A stretch of 64,000 nt of DNA from Verrucomicrobiota bacterium (GTDB taxonomy: Bacteria > Verrucomicrobiota > Verrucomicrobiia > Chthoniobacterales > UBA10450). The notes beneath the pieces are model-generated. The model was not told where the DNA came from, made no database searches, and was given only the letters and a program-made list of their open reading frames with translations. The first letter of the stretch is position 1. Every line of letters begins with the position of its first letter. The stretch lies in contig QHQA01000007.1 in NCBI GenBank assembly GCA_003219695.1, positions 18,294 to 82,293 on the forward strand, written 5' to 3'. Positions 33,764 through 43,373 of this stretch are shown piece by piece. The position numbers were made by a program, and so were the translations under genes.

Positions 33764-35164
33764 CTATACGCTTGGTGACGCATCAGCCGCCGGAGACGTG
33801 GGCAGCTCACTTGTAGGCGCCGCCGGGGCTGTAGCATCCAGATTATCGTTCCAGAGATACTGGCGTGTTTCCGCGACAATGACTCCACTAAGCACGATGA
33901 GAGAAATAAGATTGGGAATTGCCATGAGACCGTTAGTGACATCTGCAAACGACCAGACCGTGGGCAGAGAAAGGACGGAGCCGACGATGACCGCCGCAAC
34001 CCATAGCCAGCGGTAGGGCTTGATCACTTTTGGTCCGAGAAGGTATTCGGCGGCTTTTTCCCCGTAGTACGACCATCCAAGAATCGTGGAAAAAACAAAG
34101 GTCAATAAACCGACAGTCAGAATGATCCAGCCCACGATACCGAGATCGAGGAACGCGGCCTTGGTGAGTGCCGCTCCTTTGAGACCTTTCGCCCATTCCC
34201 CGGAGTTGACCAACACAAGTCCCGTCATCGCGCAAACAACTACCGTGTCCCAAAACGTTCCCGTAGAAGAAACCAGCGCCTGGCGGACGGGATTTTTTGT
34301 TTGTGCAGCGGCGGCGACAATCGGCGCGCTGCCTAGCCCGGATTCGTTTGAAAAAAGCCCGCGCGCCACGCCGAAGCGGATTGCTTCCTTCATCGTTGCA
34401 CCGGCGAAGCCTCCCAGCATTGAATGACCGGTAAAGGCACTTTTGAAAATGAGTTCAAGCGTTGCCGGGACCGTCGAAGCATTCATGATCAGAAGGACGA
34501 TGCACCCGCCCACATAGAAAATTGCCATGAACGGCACCAGCCCTTCGCAGACCCTCGCTATCGACTTAATTCCGCCGAGAATCACGAAGGCTGTCAGCAC
34601 AGCCATCACGATGCCTGTGATCCACGGAGTGATGCGGAATGTTTCGTTCACCATCGAGGAAATGGAGTTTGCCTGCACCATGTTCCCAATGCCGAACGCG
34701 GAGACGGCGGTGAGTATGGCGAAGATGACGCCGAGCCATTTCTGTTTCATGCCGCGCTCGAGGACATACATCGGCCCGCCTGCCATTCGCCCTCTTTCCG
34801 TTTTGATGCGGTACTTCACCGAAAGAAGCGCTTCGGAATATTTGGTGGCGATGCCAAAGACTCCTGTCAGCCACATCCAGAGCACAGCTCCCGGACCGCC
34901 GGCGGCGATAGCCGTCGCGACACCAACGATGTTGCCGGTGCCGATGGTGGCGGCCAACGCAGTGGTCAGCGCCCCGAATTGACTGATGTCACCTCGTCCC
35001 TCGGGTGATTTCTGAACGGACAACTTGATCGCCTTCCCGAGGTATCGTTGGATAAAACGAAGGCGGAACGTGAGGAAAATGTGGGTGCCCAAAAGAAGAA
35101 TCAGCAATGGCGGGCCCCAGACGAAATCGCTGAGCTGTCCTATGAGTTTTTCAAATTCTTGCAT
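33764..35164 (-). CDS. Sodium:alanine/glycine symporter (AGCS family)
   Basis: 466 residues from ATG 35164 (MQEFEKLIGQLSDFVWGPPLL). Signatures are GALTTALAATIGTGNIVGVATAI, GGPGAVLWMWLTGVFGIATKYSEA, GGPMYVLERG and FSNESGLGSAPIVAAAAQTKNPVRQAL. About 11 membrane spans. It imports alanine or glycine with Na+. Its 3' end converges closely (10 bases) on the hypothetical membrane protein gene, and its C-terminal tail is Ala/Pro-rich (DATAPAAPTSELPTSP). Nine upstream in-frame codons exist but lack a good start context. Confidence 0.95.
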   Translation of the reverse strand: MQEFEKLIGQLSDFVWGPPLLILLLGTHIFLTFRLRFIQRYLGKAIKLSVQKSPEGRGDISQFGALTTALAATIGTGNIVGVATAIAAGGPGAVLWMWLTGVFGIATKYSEALLSVKYRIKTERGRMAGGPMYVLERGMKQKWLGVIFAILTAVSAFGIGNMVQANSISSMVNETFRITPWITGIVMAVLTAFVILGGIKSIARVCEGLVPFMAIFYVGGCIVLLIMNASTVPATLELIFKSAFTGHSMLGGFAGATMKEAIRFGVARGLFSNESGLGSAPIVAAAAQTKNPVRQALVSSTGTFWDTVVVCAMTGLVLVNSGEWAKGLKGAALTKAAFLDLGIVGWIILTVGLLTFVFSTILGWSYYGEKAAEYLLGPKVIKPYRWLWVAAVIVGSVLSLPTVWSFADVTNGLMAIPNLISLIVLSGVIVAETRQYLWNDNLDATAPAAPTSELPTSPAADASPSV

Positions 35165-35232
35165 GCAGTTCCTTTGCAAAAAACAAGGCAATTAGAGATT
35201 CGTTTTGGAGAAAGCGAGAGAAAACAAAATCT

Positions 35233-35260
35233 GGTAGGGCGCGACCGCCGGGCGCGCCGC
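35233..35260. repeat. Family A fragment identical to one inside the ArnT-like gene
   Basis: 28 bases identical to 30039-30066, here intergenic between the AGCS gene and the Pro/Ala-rich membrane protein. Confidence 0.8.
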
Positions 35261-35307
35261 ACCCAGCCGGATGGCCTTGCGCACTACGGGATTTCTACAC
35301 GCATCCG

Positions 35308-36951
35308 TTAATTCGGTTGCATGATCTCACGCACAAAAACGTTCAGCTGTCCATCGTCGTCTTTGCGCACTTCCGTGATTTCGTAAGGCCGCATTTCATC
35401 CCGGCTTACCGTCGCGCCTTGGGGTGGAGGAGTGTACCCGCGCGGAAATTCCACAATGATGCGCGTAGATGAACCGCCGCCGAAGTGCAGCACTTTGTCC
35501 GTCAGTTTTGTGCGGGGACGCAGCACCGCCTTGTTCGCGTCGGAAAAATTCACTACGAATTGTCCCTTCAAATAGACGCGTTCGCCAGCGAGTCCGTGCT
35601 CGGCGACGTCTCGCAGATCGCCTGTTCCGATAAGCCGTCCGAGCGGCATCCTGCCGGGTGGAAATGTTTTCCAACTGCCGCCGCCTGCGTTCGATGCAAG
35701 CGCTACATTGGAACCCTCAGCTGGAGCGGGCTGGGCCGGAAGAACCGGTACGGGCGTAGCGGTTGGAACAGACAGAGCCTGGGCGACGGCTGGAGGTTCG
35801 GCGCCCGAAGGCTTTGAGACTGGCGCCGGCGTTGCAGCAGGAAGATTCGGAAACCTCGACGGACTAGGTGCGGACGCTACTGCAAACGGTGTAGCTGTCG
35901 GCGCGGCTTGCTTCTGAGCGACGACTGGCTGTGCAGGGGTCGATGCCGGCACGGGAGATTCAAGTCTTTGCTTTTTTCCTTTTTTACCTTTGGGCAACGG
36001 CGTGGGCTTGGCGAGCTTCTCATTCTTTACCAACGCTCGTGGCGGCAGGGCAACTGGTTCAACAGGTTTGGCTTGTTCGACGCGCACCAACTGGTTCTGG
36101 GCAGGCGGCGGAGTCGCGCTTTGGCTCACTCCAGGTATGGAGACCTGACTGCCCTGGGCTGTTGCCATCTTCTCCCGGTAATCGGCCACGTGTTGCTCAA
36201 TAGCAGCGCGTTCCTCTGCTTTAAACAACGGCCATCCTGCGGGCAGGTTCAGAGCAAGCGGCGGCTCAAGACGAAACGTGCCCAGGCCACGCGTGACCGT
36301 GTAGCTTCCGTAAAGAAGCGGAACAGCCGTGATCATGATCCGGCCATCAGCCAATCGCTCTGCGTGGATCACGGCAGAAATGTCGTGTGTGCGCTCCAGT
36401 TTGATTTCCAATCCAACCGTGAGCGTCTGTTTCATTAAAGGCAGGGCTTCCGGAGGCGCAGGATAAACATGCTCCATGAGCAGCTCGCCGTTGTCGATGG
36501 CAGTAGTGAGTGCTACCACGCCGGAGGTAAACACATCTCCGGGACCGAGCTGGCGCGTGGCAACGATGCTGTAGCGGCCCACGACATAAGGCACCAGGCC
36601 GCGCACCTGTTGATAATTTCGGATGTAATTGCGGACCAGTTCAGCGTTCGCCCGGGCAAGTTCGGCAGCGCCCATCCCTACGTAGCGCTCGTACAGCTGT
36701 TGCGGGTTTAGAAATTCGCCTGCCGGCGCGGCGGTCAGCTCAAAACGCTTCGGCGGTTCAATCTTGTGCAGTTTTTGTAAGATCCGGTAGCTGTCAGGCC
36801 GTTCCGGTTGATCGAAGATATAAAAACTGCCCAGCCACGCTGCCAGCGCAAAACCGGTCAACAGCAAAATCGCAACTGTCCAAGCAAAATGATTGATGCG
36901 CCGCCGTGGTCGGACATACGGCTCGTCGTACGGATAAGTTCCATAGTCCAT
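35308..36951 (-). CDS. Large Pro/Ala-rich membrane-anchored hypothetical protein
   Basis: 547 residues from ATG 36951 (MDYGTYPYDEPYVRPRRR). One membrane helix (FAWTVAILLLTGFALAAWLGSFYIF, about 21-45) is followed by a folded domain of about 200 residues (IEPPKRFELTAAPAGEFLNPQQLYERYVG ... GLGTFRLEPPLALNLPAGWPLF). A long linker rich in Pro, Ala, Thr and Lys (about 270-430) leads to a C-terminal beta domain (VYLKGQFVVNFSDANKAVLRPR...VNVFVREI-like end). No family is recognised. The layout suggests an envelope-spanning or periplasmic scaffold. Starting at 36951 avoids overlapping the IscA-like gene 28 bases upstream, with which it may be co-transcribed. Confidence 0.75.
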   Translation of the reverse strand: MDYGTYPYDEPYVRPRRRINHFAWTVAILLLTGFALAAWLGSFYIFDQPERPDSYRILQKLHKIEPPKRFELTAAPAGEFLNPQQLYERYVGMGAAELARANAELVRNYIRNYQQVRGLVPYVVGRYSIVATRQLGPGDVFTSGVVALTTAIDNGELLMEHVYPAPPEALPLMKQTLTVGLEIKLERTHDISAVIHAERLADGRIMITAVPLLYGSYTVTRGLGTFRLEPPLALNLPAGWPLFKAEERAAIEQHVADYREKMATAQGSQVSIPGVSQSATPPPAQNQLVRVEQAKPVEPVALPPRALVKNEKLAKPTPLPKGKKGKKQRLESPVPASTPAQPVVAQKQAAPTATPFAVASAPSPSRFPNLPAATPAPVSKPSGAEPPAVAQALSVPTATPVPVLPAQPAPAEGSNVALASNAGGGSWKTFPPGRMPLGRLIGTGDLRDVAEHGLAGERVYLKGQFVVNFSDANKAVLRPRTKLTDKVLHFGGGSSTRIIVEFPRGYTPPPQGATVSRDEMRPYEITEVRKDDDGQLNVFVREIMQPN

Positions 36952-36979
36952 CACTGCAGCGTGCGAAGATTCTCTGGTT

Positions 36980-37315
36980 TCAAGCTGACTGCGGTGCTTC
37001 AAATGACGAACCGCATCCGCATGTTCGCGACGCGTTTGGATTAACGATTCGGAAACCGGCGGCGGTCAAACCGTCGCTGAAATCCAGGGTCGCGCCACGC
37101 AGGTAGGGGACGCTCTCGTCATCGATAAAAAATTGCATCCCATCGCGCTCCACTACTGCGTCGCCGTCTTTTCTTTCGTCGAGCGTCATTTCATAATGCA
37201 GACCTGAGCAGCCGCCCTTCGCGACCTGCACCCGCAGGCCTTTGCGCGAATTTTCCGTCCGCTGTGAAAGCAAGCTCTGAAGCTGTCGAACCGCGTTGTC
37301 CGTGACGTTAATCAT
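36980..37315 (-). CDS. Iron-sulfur cluster assembly/carrier protein (IscA/ErpA type)
   Basis: 111 residues, A-type carrier. The three cluster-binding cysteines are in KGGCSGLHYEM and SRTCGCGSSF. ITDNAV-like MINVTDNAVRQL and GATLDFSDGLTAAGFRIVNPNA are the conserved surrounding segments. It holds or transfers [2Fe-2S]/[4Fe-4S] clusters to apoproteins such as LipA. No isc or suf operon genes lie next to it. Whether it is IscA, ErpA or SufA cannot be decided from sequence alone. Confidence 0.93.
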   Translation of the reverse strand: MINVTDNAVRQLQSLLSQRTENSRKGLRVQVAKGGCSGLHYEMTLDERKDGDAVVERDGMQFFIDDESVPYLRGATLDFSDGLTAAGFRIVNPNASRTCGCGSSFEAPQSA

Positions 37316-37454
37316 CGATAAAAAATACGGCTACTGCGCATCAAGTCAAAATGCGCCGATCGCGTTTCCGCTACCCTTCGTGGAACTCCTAGATTCGTGG
37401 TAAGGCTCACTTTTTAGCTGTGATCAGCATCAAAATCGGAATGACGAGAATTCA

Positions 37455-37600
37455 AAGCAAACCGAAAATCCGCTTCGCGAAGGATTGAGCATTTCGATTT
37501 TTCAATTTCGCGCTTGTTTCGGATTTCGATATTCGGATTTCGAATTTCCTTCAGTGTTGTTTTTTCAAATCCGAATCCAGAATGTTCTGGATTTTGCAAG
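37455..37600. repeat. Word repeats (TTTCGAATTTCGGATTTCGATATTCGG type) upstream of mutL
   Basis: Short TTCGGATTTCGATATTCGGATTTCG words with an inverted partner (GAATTCAAAGCAAACCGAAAATCCGCTTCGC). They precede the mutL ATG by about 40 bases. Confidence 0.55.
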
Positions 37601-37628
37601 CGGGACGCATGCACTACCTTGTTCATAA

Positions 37629-39509
37629 ATGGGCCGGATTCGATTGTTATCGGAGACTGTGGCCAGCCAGGTGGCGGCGGGCGAAGTGGTGGAACGCCCC
37701 GCATCGGTGGTGAAAGAACTAATCGAAAACAGCATCGACGCAGGCGCGCGCAAAATCGACATCATAATTCGTCGCGGGGGAATTTCCATCGTTCGGGTAA
37801 TCGATGATGGCTGCGGCATGGATCGAGATGACGCGCTGCTTTCGCTGGAGCGACATGCCACTAGCAAGATTCGCTCGACCGCCGATCTTCAAGCAGTCGC
37901 CACGCTGGGATTTCGGGGTGAAGCTCTGCCGAGCATCGCCAGCGTGTCGCGATTCCGCCTGACCACACGCGAGGCGCGCGCTTTCGCAGGAACCGAGATC
38001 ATTGTCAATGGCGGCAAGCTCGAAGTTGTGCGCGATGGAGGTGAAGCTCCTGGAACGCAAGTCGAGGTGCGCTCGCTTTTTTATAACCTGCCCGCGCGTC
38101 GCAAATTTCTTCGTTCTGAAAACACCGAGAGCCGCAACATCGAACACCAGATTCATTTGCAAGCCATCAGCCATCCTCAGATCGGCTTCTCCTTGTTGCG
38201 AGATGACCGCATGTTATTTCAGTTACCAGCGGCGGCAACGCTCAGTGATCGTATTCGAGATTTGTATGGCGTTGAGCTGTTGCAGCGACTCGTTGAGGTA
38301 AACGGCACTGCTTCGCGCAAGATTCGAATCAGCGGCTTTATCGGGCAGGCAGGTCTGAGCCGGCAAGCGCGGACGCAACAGCTCGTTTTTGTAAACGGCC
38401 GGGCGATTGAAAGCGGTCTCATCACAGCCGCTCTCCGCGAAGGCTACCATACCGCTCTCATGAAAGGGCAGTATCCGGTTACGTTCCTTTTTCTTGAGCT
38501 TGATCCCGCGGCGGTGGATGTAAATGTCCACCCGGCAAAGCGCGAAGTGCGTTTCCGCGATCCGAACGGAGTCCGTGAAGCGCTCGTTCGCTGCATTCAA
38601 CAGACATTGGAAGGCAGCCGGGCCGCGTGGCAGGAAAAATTTCGCGCGCCGATCAATTTGCCCGCCGCTGTTTCGGGAAAAGCGGCTCCCGACCCGAGAC
38701 TGCGGCCCGAGGTATCCACTCCCGAGGAATCACATCGCGAGTTACCACACTTTGGTACGACTGTAGCCGGGGTCGGCCTGTCCGCCGTAGCCTTGCCGAA
38801 GGCGGATGACCCTGGCAGGGCAACACAATCGCAGGCTGTAGGGCAGGCGCATCGCCTGCCAAATACGCGCGCCGATTCGGCAGGCGATGCGCCTGCCCTA
38901 CAACAACGGCATGCTAACAAAGCTGCTCAACAAGAATTCCAGATCATCGGCGTCCTAAGCAAACTTTATGTGCTGATGGAAAGTGCGTGCGGTCTTGTGC
39001 TGGTTGATCAGCACGCGGCGCACGAGCGGATTCTCTTCGAAGAATTGCGGCGAAGAATGGAAGAGCAGGGAGTCCCAACGCAAAAGCTGCTGCTTCCGCA
39101 GATGTTCGATGTGCCGCCGCGGGATGCTGACTGGATTGAGCGCAACATGTCGATTCTGCAACGGATGGGAATCGGGATTGAGAGTTTCGGGCCAGACACG
39201 TTCAAAATCGACAGTCTCCCCAGTTTTTTGAATGTGTCCGACCCGGCGCAGTTCATGCGCAAAGTGATCGATGATCTAAAGAGCGCTGGCAACAGCGCTT
39301 CAACGATGCGACTGGGTGAAGAGATGATCGCCAAGAGCGTTTGTCGTCACGCCGTCAAAGCCAATGATCCGTTGCGTTATCCCGAAGTAGAAAAACTGAT
39401 TCGCGATTTGCTCGATTGCGACTTGCCCTATTGCTGCCCTCATGGCCGGCCAACCATGATCCAGATTTCGCTGGCCGAACTGGAAAAAAAATTCGGACGC
39501 AAAATCTGA
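37629..39509 (+). CDS. mutL: DNA mismatch repair endonuclease MutL with repeat-encoded linker
   Basis: 626 residues. The N-terminal GHKL ATPase has KELIENSIDAGA, DDGCGM and TLGFRGEALPSI. The C-terminal domain carries DQHAAHERILFEE (the DQHAxxExxxxE metal motif), SVCRHAVKA and CPHGRP, so this is the nicking type used where MutH is absent. The linker residues about 378-427 are encoded by palindromic elements, including a perfect 24-bp inverted repeat at 38837-38902. Because the linker is naturally variable, function is probably kept. It follows a gap full of word repeats and is followed by glnB. Confidence 0.96.
   Translation: MGRIRLLSETVASQVAAGEVVERPASVVKELIENSIDAGARKIDIIIRRGGISIVRVIDDGCGMDRDDALLSLERHATSKIRSTADLQAVATLGFRGEALPSIASVSRFRLTTREARAFAGTEIIVNGGKLEVVRDGGEAPGTQVEVRSLFYNLPARRKFLRSENTESRNIEHQIHLQAISHPQIGFSLLRDDRMLFQLPAAATLSDRIRDLYGVELLQRLVEVNGTASRKIRISGFIGQAGLSRQARTQQLVFVNGRAIESGLITAALREGYHTALMKGQYPVTFLFLELDPAAVDVNVHPAKREVRFRDPNGVREALVRCIQQTLEGSRAAWQEKFRAPINLPAAVSGKAAPDPRLRPEVSTPEESHRELPHFGTTVAGVGLSAVALPKADDPGRATQSQAVGQAHRLPNTRADSAGDAPALQQRHANKAAQQEFQIIGVLSKLYVLMESACGLVLVDQHAAHERILFEELRRRMEEQGVPTQKLLLPQMFDVPPRDADWIERNMSILQRMGIGIESFGPDTFKIDSLPSFLNVSDPAQFMRKVIDDLKSAGNSASTMRLGEEMIAKSVCRHAVKANDPLRYPEVEKLIRDLLDCDLPYCCPHGRPTMIQISLAELEKKFGRKI
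38762..38818. repeat. Family A-like fragments inside the mutL linker
   Basis: Contains GTAGCCGGGGTCGGCC and a TCCGCCGTAGCCTTGCCGAAGGCGGA hairpin, adjacent to the perfect palindrome at 38837. Confidence 0.7.
38837..38902. repeat. Family A element inside mutL with perfect 24-bp inverted ends
   Basis: Arms 38837-38860 (TGTAGGGCAGGCG...) and 38879-38902 (...CGCCTGCCCTACA) are perfect complements separated by 18 nt. Each arm can also fold on itself (GGCAGGCG/CGCCTGCC). Confidence 0.92.
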
Positions 39510-39902
<393 letters not shown>

Positions 39903-39976
39903 ATCAGAGGTCAGAAGTCAGAAATCGGACGTCAGCTTAGTCTCTTCAACGCTTTAACGCGTCAACCCGATAACCG

Positions 39977-40837
39977 ATGCACGATTATTTGCTGTCGCTC
40001 TTTCTCGGCGTCGTCGAAGGACTGACCGAATTTCTCCCGGTAAGCTCGACCGCGCATTTACGCATCTGCGAAGGGCTGCTGCATATCAATCTTCAAGACG
40101 GGTTTTGGAAAATGTACACGATCGTTATCCAACTCGGCGCCATTCTGGCGTTGCCGGTTTATTTTCGAGAGCGCATCCTCAAGTTCCTTCGCACGTTCCC
40201 GAGAGGCGAACGCGGCAACCGCAACATCTTTACGCATCCGCTGAGTCTCACGCTCATTGCGTTTGTTGTGACCGCGGTTCCAGCGTGGCTCTTAACGAAA
40301 CAGATCGGCAAAAACCTGGAGAATCTCTGGGTTATGGCGCTGGCGCTCCTCATCGGGGGAATCATCATGTGGATCGTTGATGCCGTTTTTCGGCGATCGC
40401 GCACTACGCACATGGAAGAGATGACCCTGCCGCAGGCGGTCTGGATCGGCGCGGCGCAAATTCTTTCCGCTGTTTTTCCCGGCACTTCGCGCTCGATGTC
40501 CACCATTGCCGCAGGAGAGATCGCCGGCATGTCGCGTCCGGCCGCGCTTGAGTTTTCTTTTTTCCTTTCGATGCCGACGATGTTCGTGGCGACCGCATAC
40601 GATTTTCTGAAGACAGCGATGCCGCGTCATCACCAAGCGGAGATTGCACCGCTAACGATGAATCCCCATAAATGGATCGTGCTCGCGATCGGGTTTGTGG
40701 TTTCATTTTTCGTGGCGCTGGTCGTGGTCGCATGGTTTATGAACTGGGTGCGCTCGCGCGGATTTGCACCGTTTGCTCTTTACCGGATTGTGCTTGGCAT
40801 TGGATTATTGATGGTGCTGGTGCGCGGCGTGATGTGA
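39977..40837 (+). CDS. uppP: Undecaprenyl-diphosphate phosphatase
   Basis: 286 residues, BacA/UppP family. EGLTEFLPVSSTAH (residues 14-27) and FPGTSRSMSTIAAG are the two catalytic motifs, with about eight membrane spans. It recycles C55-PP to C55-P for peptidoglycan and O-antigen synthesis, in line with uppS at 43581. The ATG follows a CGCTTTAACGCGTCAACCCG word repeat. Position after glnB is probably not functional. Confidence 0.96.
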   Translation: MHDYLLSLFLGVVEGLTEFLPVSSTAHLRICEGLLHINLQDGFWKMYTIVIQLGAILALPVYFRERILKFLRTFPRGERGNRNIFTHPLSLTLIAFVVTAVPAWLLTKQIGKNLENLWVMALALLIGGIIMWIVDAVFRRSRTTHMEEMTLPQAVWIGAAQILSAVFPGTSRSMSTIAAGEIAGMSRPAALEFSFFLSMPTMFVATAYDFLKTAMPRHHQAEIAPLTMNPHKWIVLAIGFVVSFFVALVVVAWFMNWVRSRGFAPFALYRIVLGIGLLMVLVRGVM

Positions 40838-40847
40838 TCGATTACCG

Positions 40848-41255
40848 ATGGAAACAGACGTGATTCTTCCCGATCTTCAAAGCGCCGTTCTTTGCGAGGA
40901 CGTCCGCTGCGAAGTCAATGGGATGCAGACACTGGTGGGCGTGCTCAGTGTGATCCCGGCGCCATCGCTGCCGATTAATTACATGCGGCTGTGCATTTGG
41001 GCGCGTTGGTGCAGTGGCGCTGGAAAATTTCGGCAAAGATCGCGCATCATAGACGTAGATGAACAGCACGTAGTCGCGCAAGCAGATGTCGAGTTTGTGC
41101 TGAAGGAGATGGAGAGCCACGCGACCAACGTGCATTATTTTGGCGGTGTGCAGTTTCAGCAATATGGATTGCATCACGTGGAAATCTATCTGGAAAACGA
41201 ATTGCGCCTGCGCTTTCCGTTGCCGGTAATCCAAGTTCCCCGCCCAACTGGCTGA
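40848..41255 (+). CDS. Hypothetical protein resembling DUF6941
   Basis: 135 residues. LQSAVLCEDVRCEVNGMQTLVGVLSVIPAPSLPINYMRLCIWARW at the N-terminus and HHVEIYLENELRLRFPLPVIQV at the end resemble the DUF6941 pattern of a beta-sandwich with a 'CDDVR...NGK...GV' start; this is from memory and not searched. It starts 11 bases after uppP and probably belongs to the same transcript. Function unknown. The opposite-strand frame was rejected. Confidence 0.7.
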   Translation: METDVILPDLQSAVLCEDVRCEVNGMQTLVGVLSVIPAPSLPINYMRLCIWARWCSGAGKFRQRSRIIDVDEQHVVAQADVEFVLKEMESHATNVHYFGGVQFQQYGLHHVEIYLENELRLRFPLPVIQVPRPTG

Positions 41256-41270
41256 ACTCGGCAAGGTCCA

Positions 41271-41852
41271 ATGAGTGAGGGCTTGCCAATGGATCGGTTT
41301 TGCTTATCGGGATGCTTTGTGCTGAAGGGCTTTTTTGGGGTGCTACTTTGCAGTGTTGTCCTTGCGGGGCAAATGCACGCGCAGGAAGTCATCGTTGCGC
41401 GTGAAACCAAGCCCGCGGCTACCAAGCAACCAGAGGCGCCTTCCGAGCAAGTTCCTTCGGAATCGCCTACACCGGCGCCAGCGAAACCCAAATCGCGCAC
41501 GAAGAAATCCGCTTCCGAGGCGCCCACGATTGAGCAAATGCGAGAGGCGGGAGCGCTTGCTGCCGAGGGATTGGAGAACCGGGGTCCTTCACACCCGGCG
41601 AGAACACGCGTATCTGATGCGCAGCCCACGGCAACTGAAACCCCGCATGTACTTGAAACTGCCAAGCCGGTGAAAAGGGAAACACTGATAGAGCAAAGAA
41701 GCACGCCGCGCCCCTCGAAGCCACGAGGTACAAAGCTGGAGGCGATCGGCCCGGTCCGGCCGACCATGATTGAATCTGGAAGAGAGCAGCCCAGCGCTAC
41801 GCCCTCGGCAAAGGGAGTGGGAGCTCGCTTCGAGCAAACTCCCGCGCCGTAA
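41271..41852 (+). CDS. Secreted Pro/Ala/Glu-rich hypothetical protein
   Basis: 193 residues; an ATG at 41289 (MDRFCLSGCFVLKGFFGVLLCSVVLAGQMHAQ) gives a good signal peptide cleaved after MHA. The mature part is low-complexity (ATKQPEAPSEQVPSESPTPAPAKPKSRTKK) with one predicted helix (TIEQMREAGALAAEGLEN). No fold is recognised; it may be a periplasmic linker or cell-wall-associated polypeptide. It is 15 bases after the DUF6941-like gene. Prolines, basic residues and lack of a C-terminal domain make an enzymatic role unlikely. Confidence 0.65.
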   Translation: MSEGLPMDRFCLSGCFVLKGFFGVLLCSVVLAGQMHAQEVIVARETKPAATKQPEAPSEQVPSESPTPAPAKPKSRTKKSASEAPTIEQMREAGALAAEGLENRGPSHPARTRVSDAQPTATETPHVLETAKPVKRETLIEQRSTPRPSKPRGTKLEAIGPVRPTMIESGREQPSATPSAKGVGARFEQTPAP

Positions 41853-41892
41853 TTTCCTCAATTCTTTCTCGTGCTCTTCCTTTACGACCGTT

Positions 41893-41932
41893 CTCAAGAG
41901 TAAGAGCATGAGCAAGAACAAGAGCAAAAGGG
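41893..41932. repeat. Family D hexamer repeat
   Basis: CAAGAG-TAAGAGCATGAGCAAGAACAAGAGCAAAAG hexamers between the secreted protein and purA. The upstream CTCGTGCTCTTCC is a partial inverted arm. Confidence 0.75.
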
Positions 41933-42048
41933 GGCCGGGCTGCGCAAAATTTCTTGCGCGGCGGCGTTGCAAACGTATCATCTATAGGCAGTCCCGACTG
42001 TGTCCTGCCGGATGCATCGGGAAAATTTTTTGCCCATTTCTGATTTCA

Positions 42049-43323
42049 ATGGCGAACACAATTTTGATCGGGATGCAGTGGGGCGACGAAGGCAAGGGTA
42101 AGATCATCGACGTGCTTACCGCCAAGAGCGACATCGTTGTCCGCAGCCAGGGCGGCAACAACGCCGGGCACACGGTCTTCCATCGCGGCGTCAAATACGT
42201 GCTCCATCTAATCCCGTCTGGAATTCTCCGGCGCGGCAAAATGTGCGTCATTGGAAACGGCGTTGTGATCGATCCAGTCGCGCTGGTCGCCGAGGTGGAC
42301 GGTTTGCGCCAATTGGGAATCAAAATCGACAAGAAACTGCTCATAAGCGATTGCGCTCATCTTGTCCTGCCTTATCACCGCATCCTCGATGAGCAGCGCG
42401 AGCTGCGCCGAGGCCGGATTGGAACGACCAAGCGCGGGATCGGGCCGGCTTATGGCGACAAAGCGGCGCGCACGGGCCTGCGCATGTCCGATCTGATGCA
42501 GCCGATTGTGTTCTCGAAAAAACTGCAGGCGAAGATTATTGAAAATAACAGAATCCTTCAGGCGCTCGGTGCAAAGTCGATCAGTTTTCGCGAGGTCAAC
42601 GAGAGTTATCTGGCAGCCGGCGAAAAATTGCGCCCATACGTGGCGAACACGGTGGTCTATCTCCATCGCGCCATGGAGCGAGGCAAAAAAATATTGTTCG
42701 AAGGTGCGCAGGGAACATTCCTCGATATCGACCACGGCACGTATCCGTATGTGACTTCTTCCAATACGACCGCAGGCGGTGCATGCACTGGCACCGGCGT
42801 GCCGCCCCATCGGATGGATCGCGTGGTGGGCGTGATGAAGGCGTATTCGACGCGCGTAGGCGATGGAGCGTTGCCTACGGAAGACGCGCACTTGGCACAA
42901 ATGCTTCATAATCTCGGACGCGAATTTGGCGCGACTACCGGACGCAAACGCCGGTGCGGCTGGTTTGATGCCGTGGCGTCGCGTTACGCTGGGATGATCA
43001 ACGGGATCGACGAGATCGCCATCACCAATCTCGATGGACTTGATCACGTCGATCCCATTCGAGTTTGTGTTGCTTATCGGCTATATGGGAAACACCTGGA
43101 CGTTCCGCCGTGCGACGCCACTCAGCTGGCCAATTGCGAACCGGTCTATGAAGAAGTGTCCGGCTGGAACACGTCTATTCATGCGGTGCGAAAATTTTCG
43201 CAGCTTCCTGCGGCAGCGAGGAAATACGTCAGATACATCTCCGAATTAACGGGCGGAAAGTTGTCCATGGTTAGCGTCGGCCCCGCACGCGGTGAGACGA
43301 TCGTTCTCTCGCGCACCGGTTAG
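42049..43323 (+). CDS. purA: Adenylosuccinate synthetase
   Basis: 424 residues from ATG 42049 (MANTILIGMQWGDEGKGK). Asp13 in GDEGKGK and the catalytic His in NNAGHTV are present, as are GTTKRGIGPAYGDKAARTGLR, GAQGTFLDIDHGTYPYVTSSNT and TGRKRRCGWFDAVA. It commits IMP to AMP synthesis with GTP and aspartate. An in-frame extension back to 41770 crosses hexamer repeats and is not part of the protein. Other pur genes are not nearby. Confidence 0.97.
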   Translation: MANTILIGMQWGDEGKGKIIDVLTAKSDIVVRSQGGNNAGHTVFHRGVKYVLHLIPSGILRRGKMCVIGNGVVIDPVALVAEVDGLRQLGIKIDKKLLISDCAHLVLPYHRILDEQRELRRGRIGTTKRGIGPAYGDKAARTGLRMSDLMQPIVFSKKLQAKIIENNRILQALGAKSISFREVNESYLAAGEKLRPYVANTVVYLHRAMERGKKILFEGAQGTFLDIDHGTYPYVTSSNTTAGGACTGTGVPPHRMDRVVGVMKAYSTRVGDGALPTEDAHLAQMLHNLGREFGATTGRKRRCGWFDAVASRYAGMINGIDEIAITNLDGLDHVDPIRVCVAYRLYGKHLDVPPCDATQLANCEPVYEEVSGWNTSIHAVRKFSQLPAAARKYVRYISELTGGKLSMVSVGPARGETIVLSRTG

Positions 43324-43373
43324 ATGCTGCAAGAATGAATCAAAATACGGGTATCGAAGCAGATTCAACGCGC

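Noticed and set aside
41770-42048. N-terminal extension of purA
   Set aside because: It crosses the preceding gene's 3' end and hexamer repeats; PurA proteins begin at MANTILIG.
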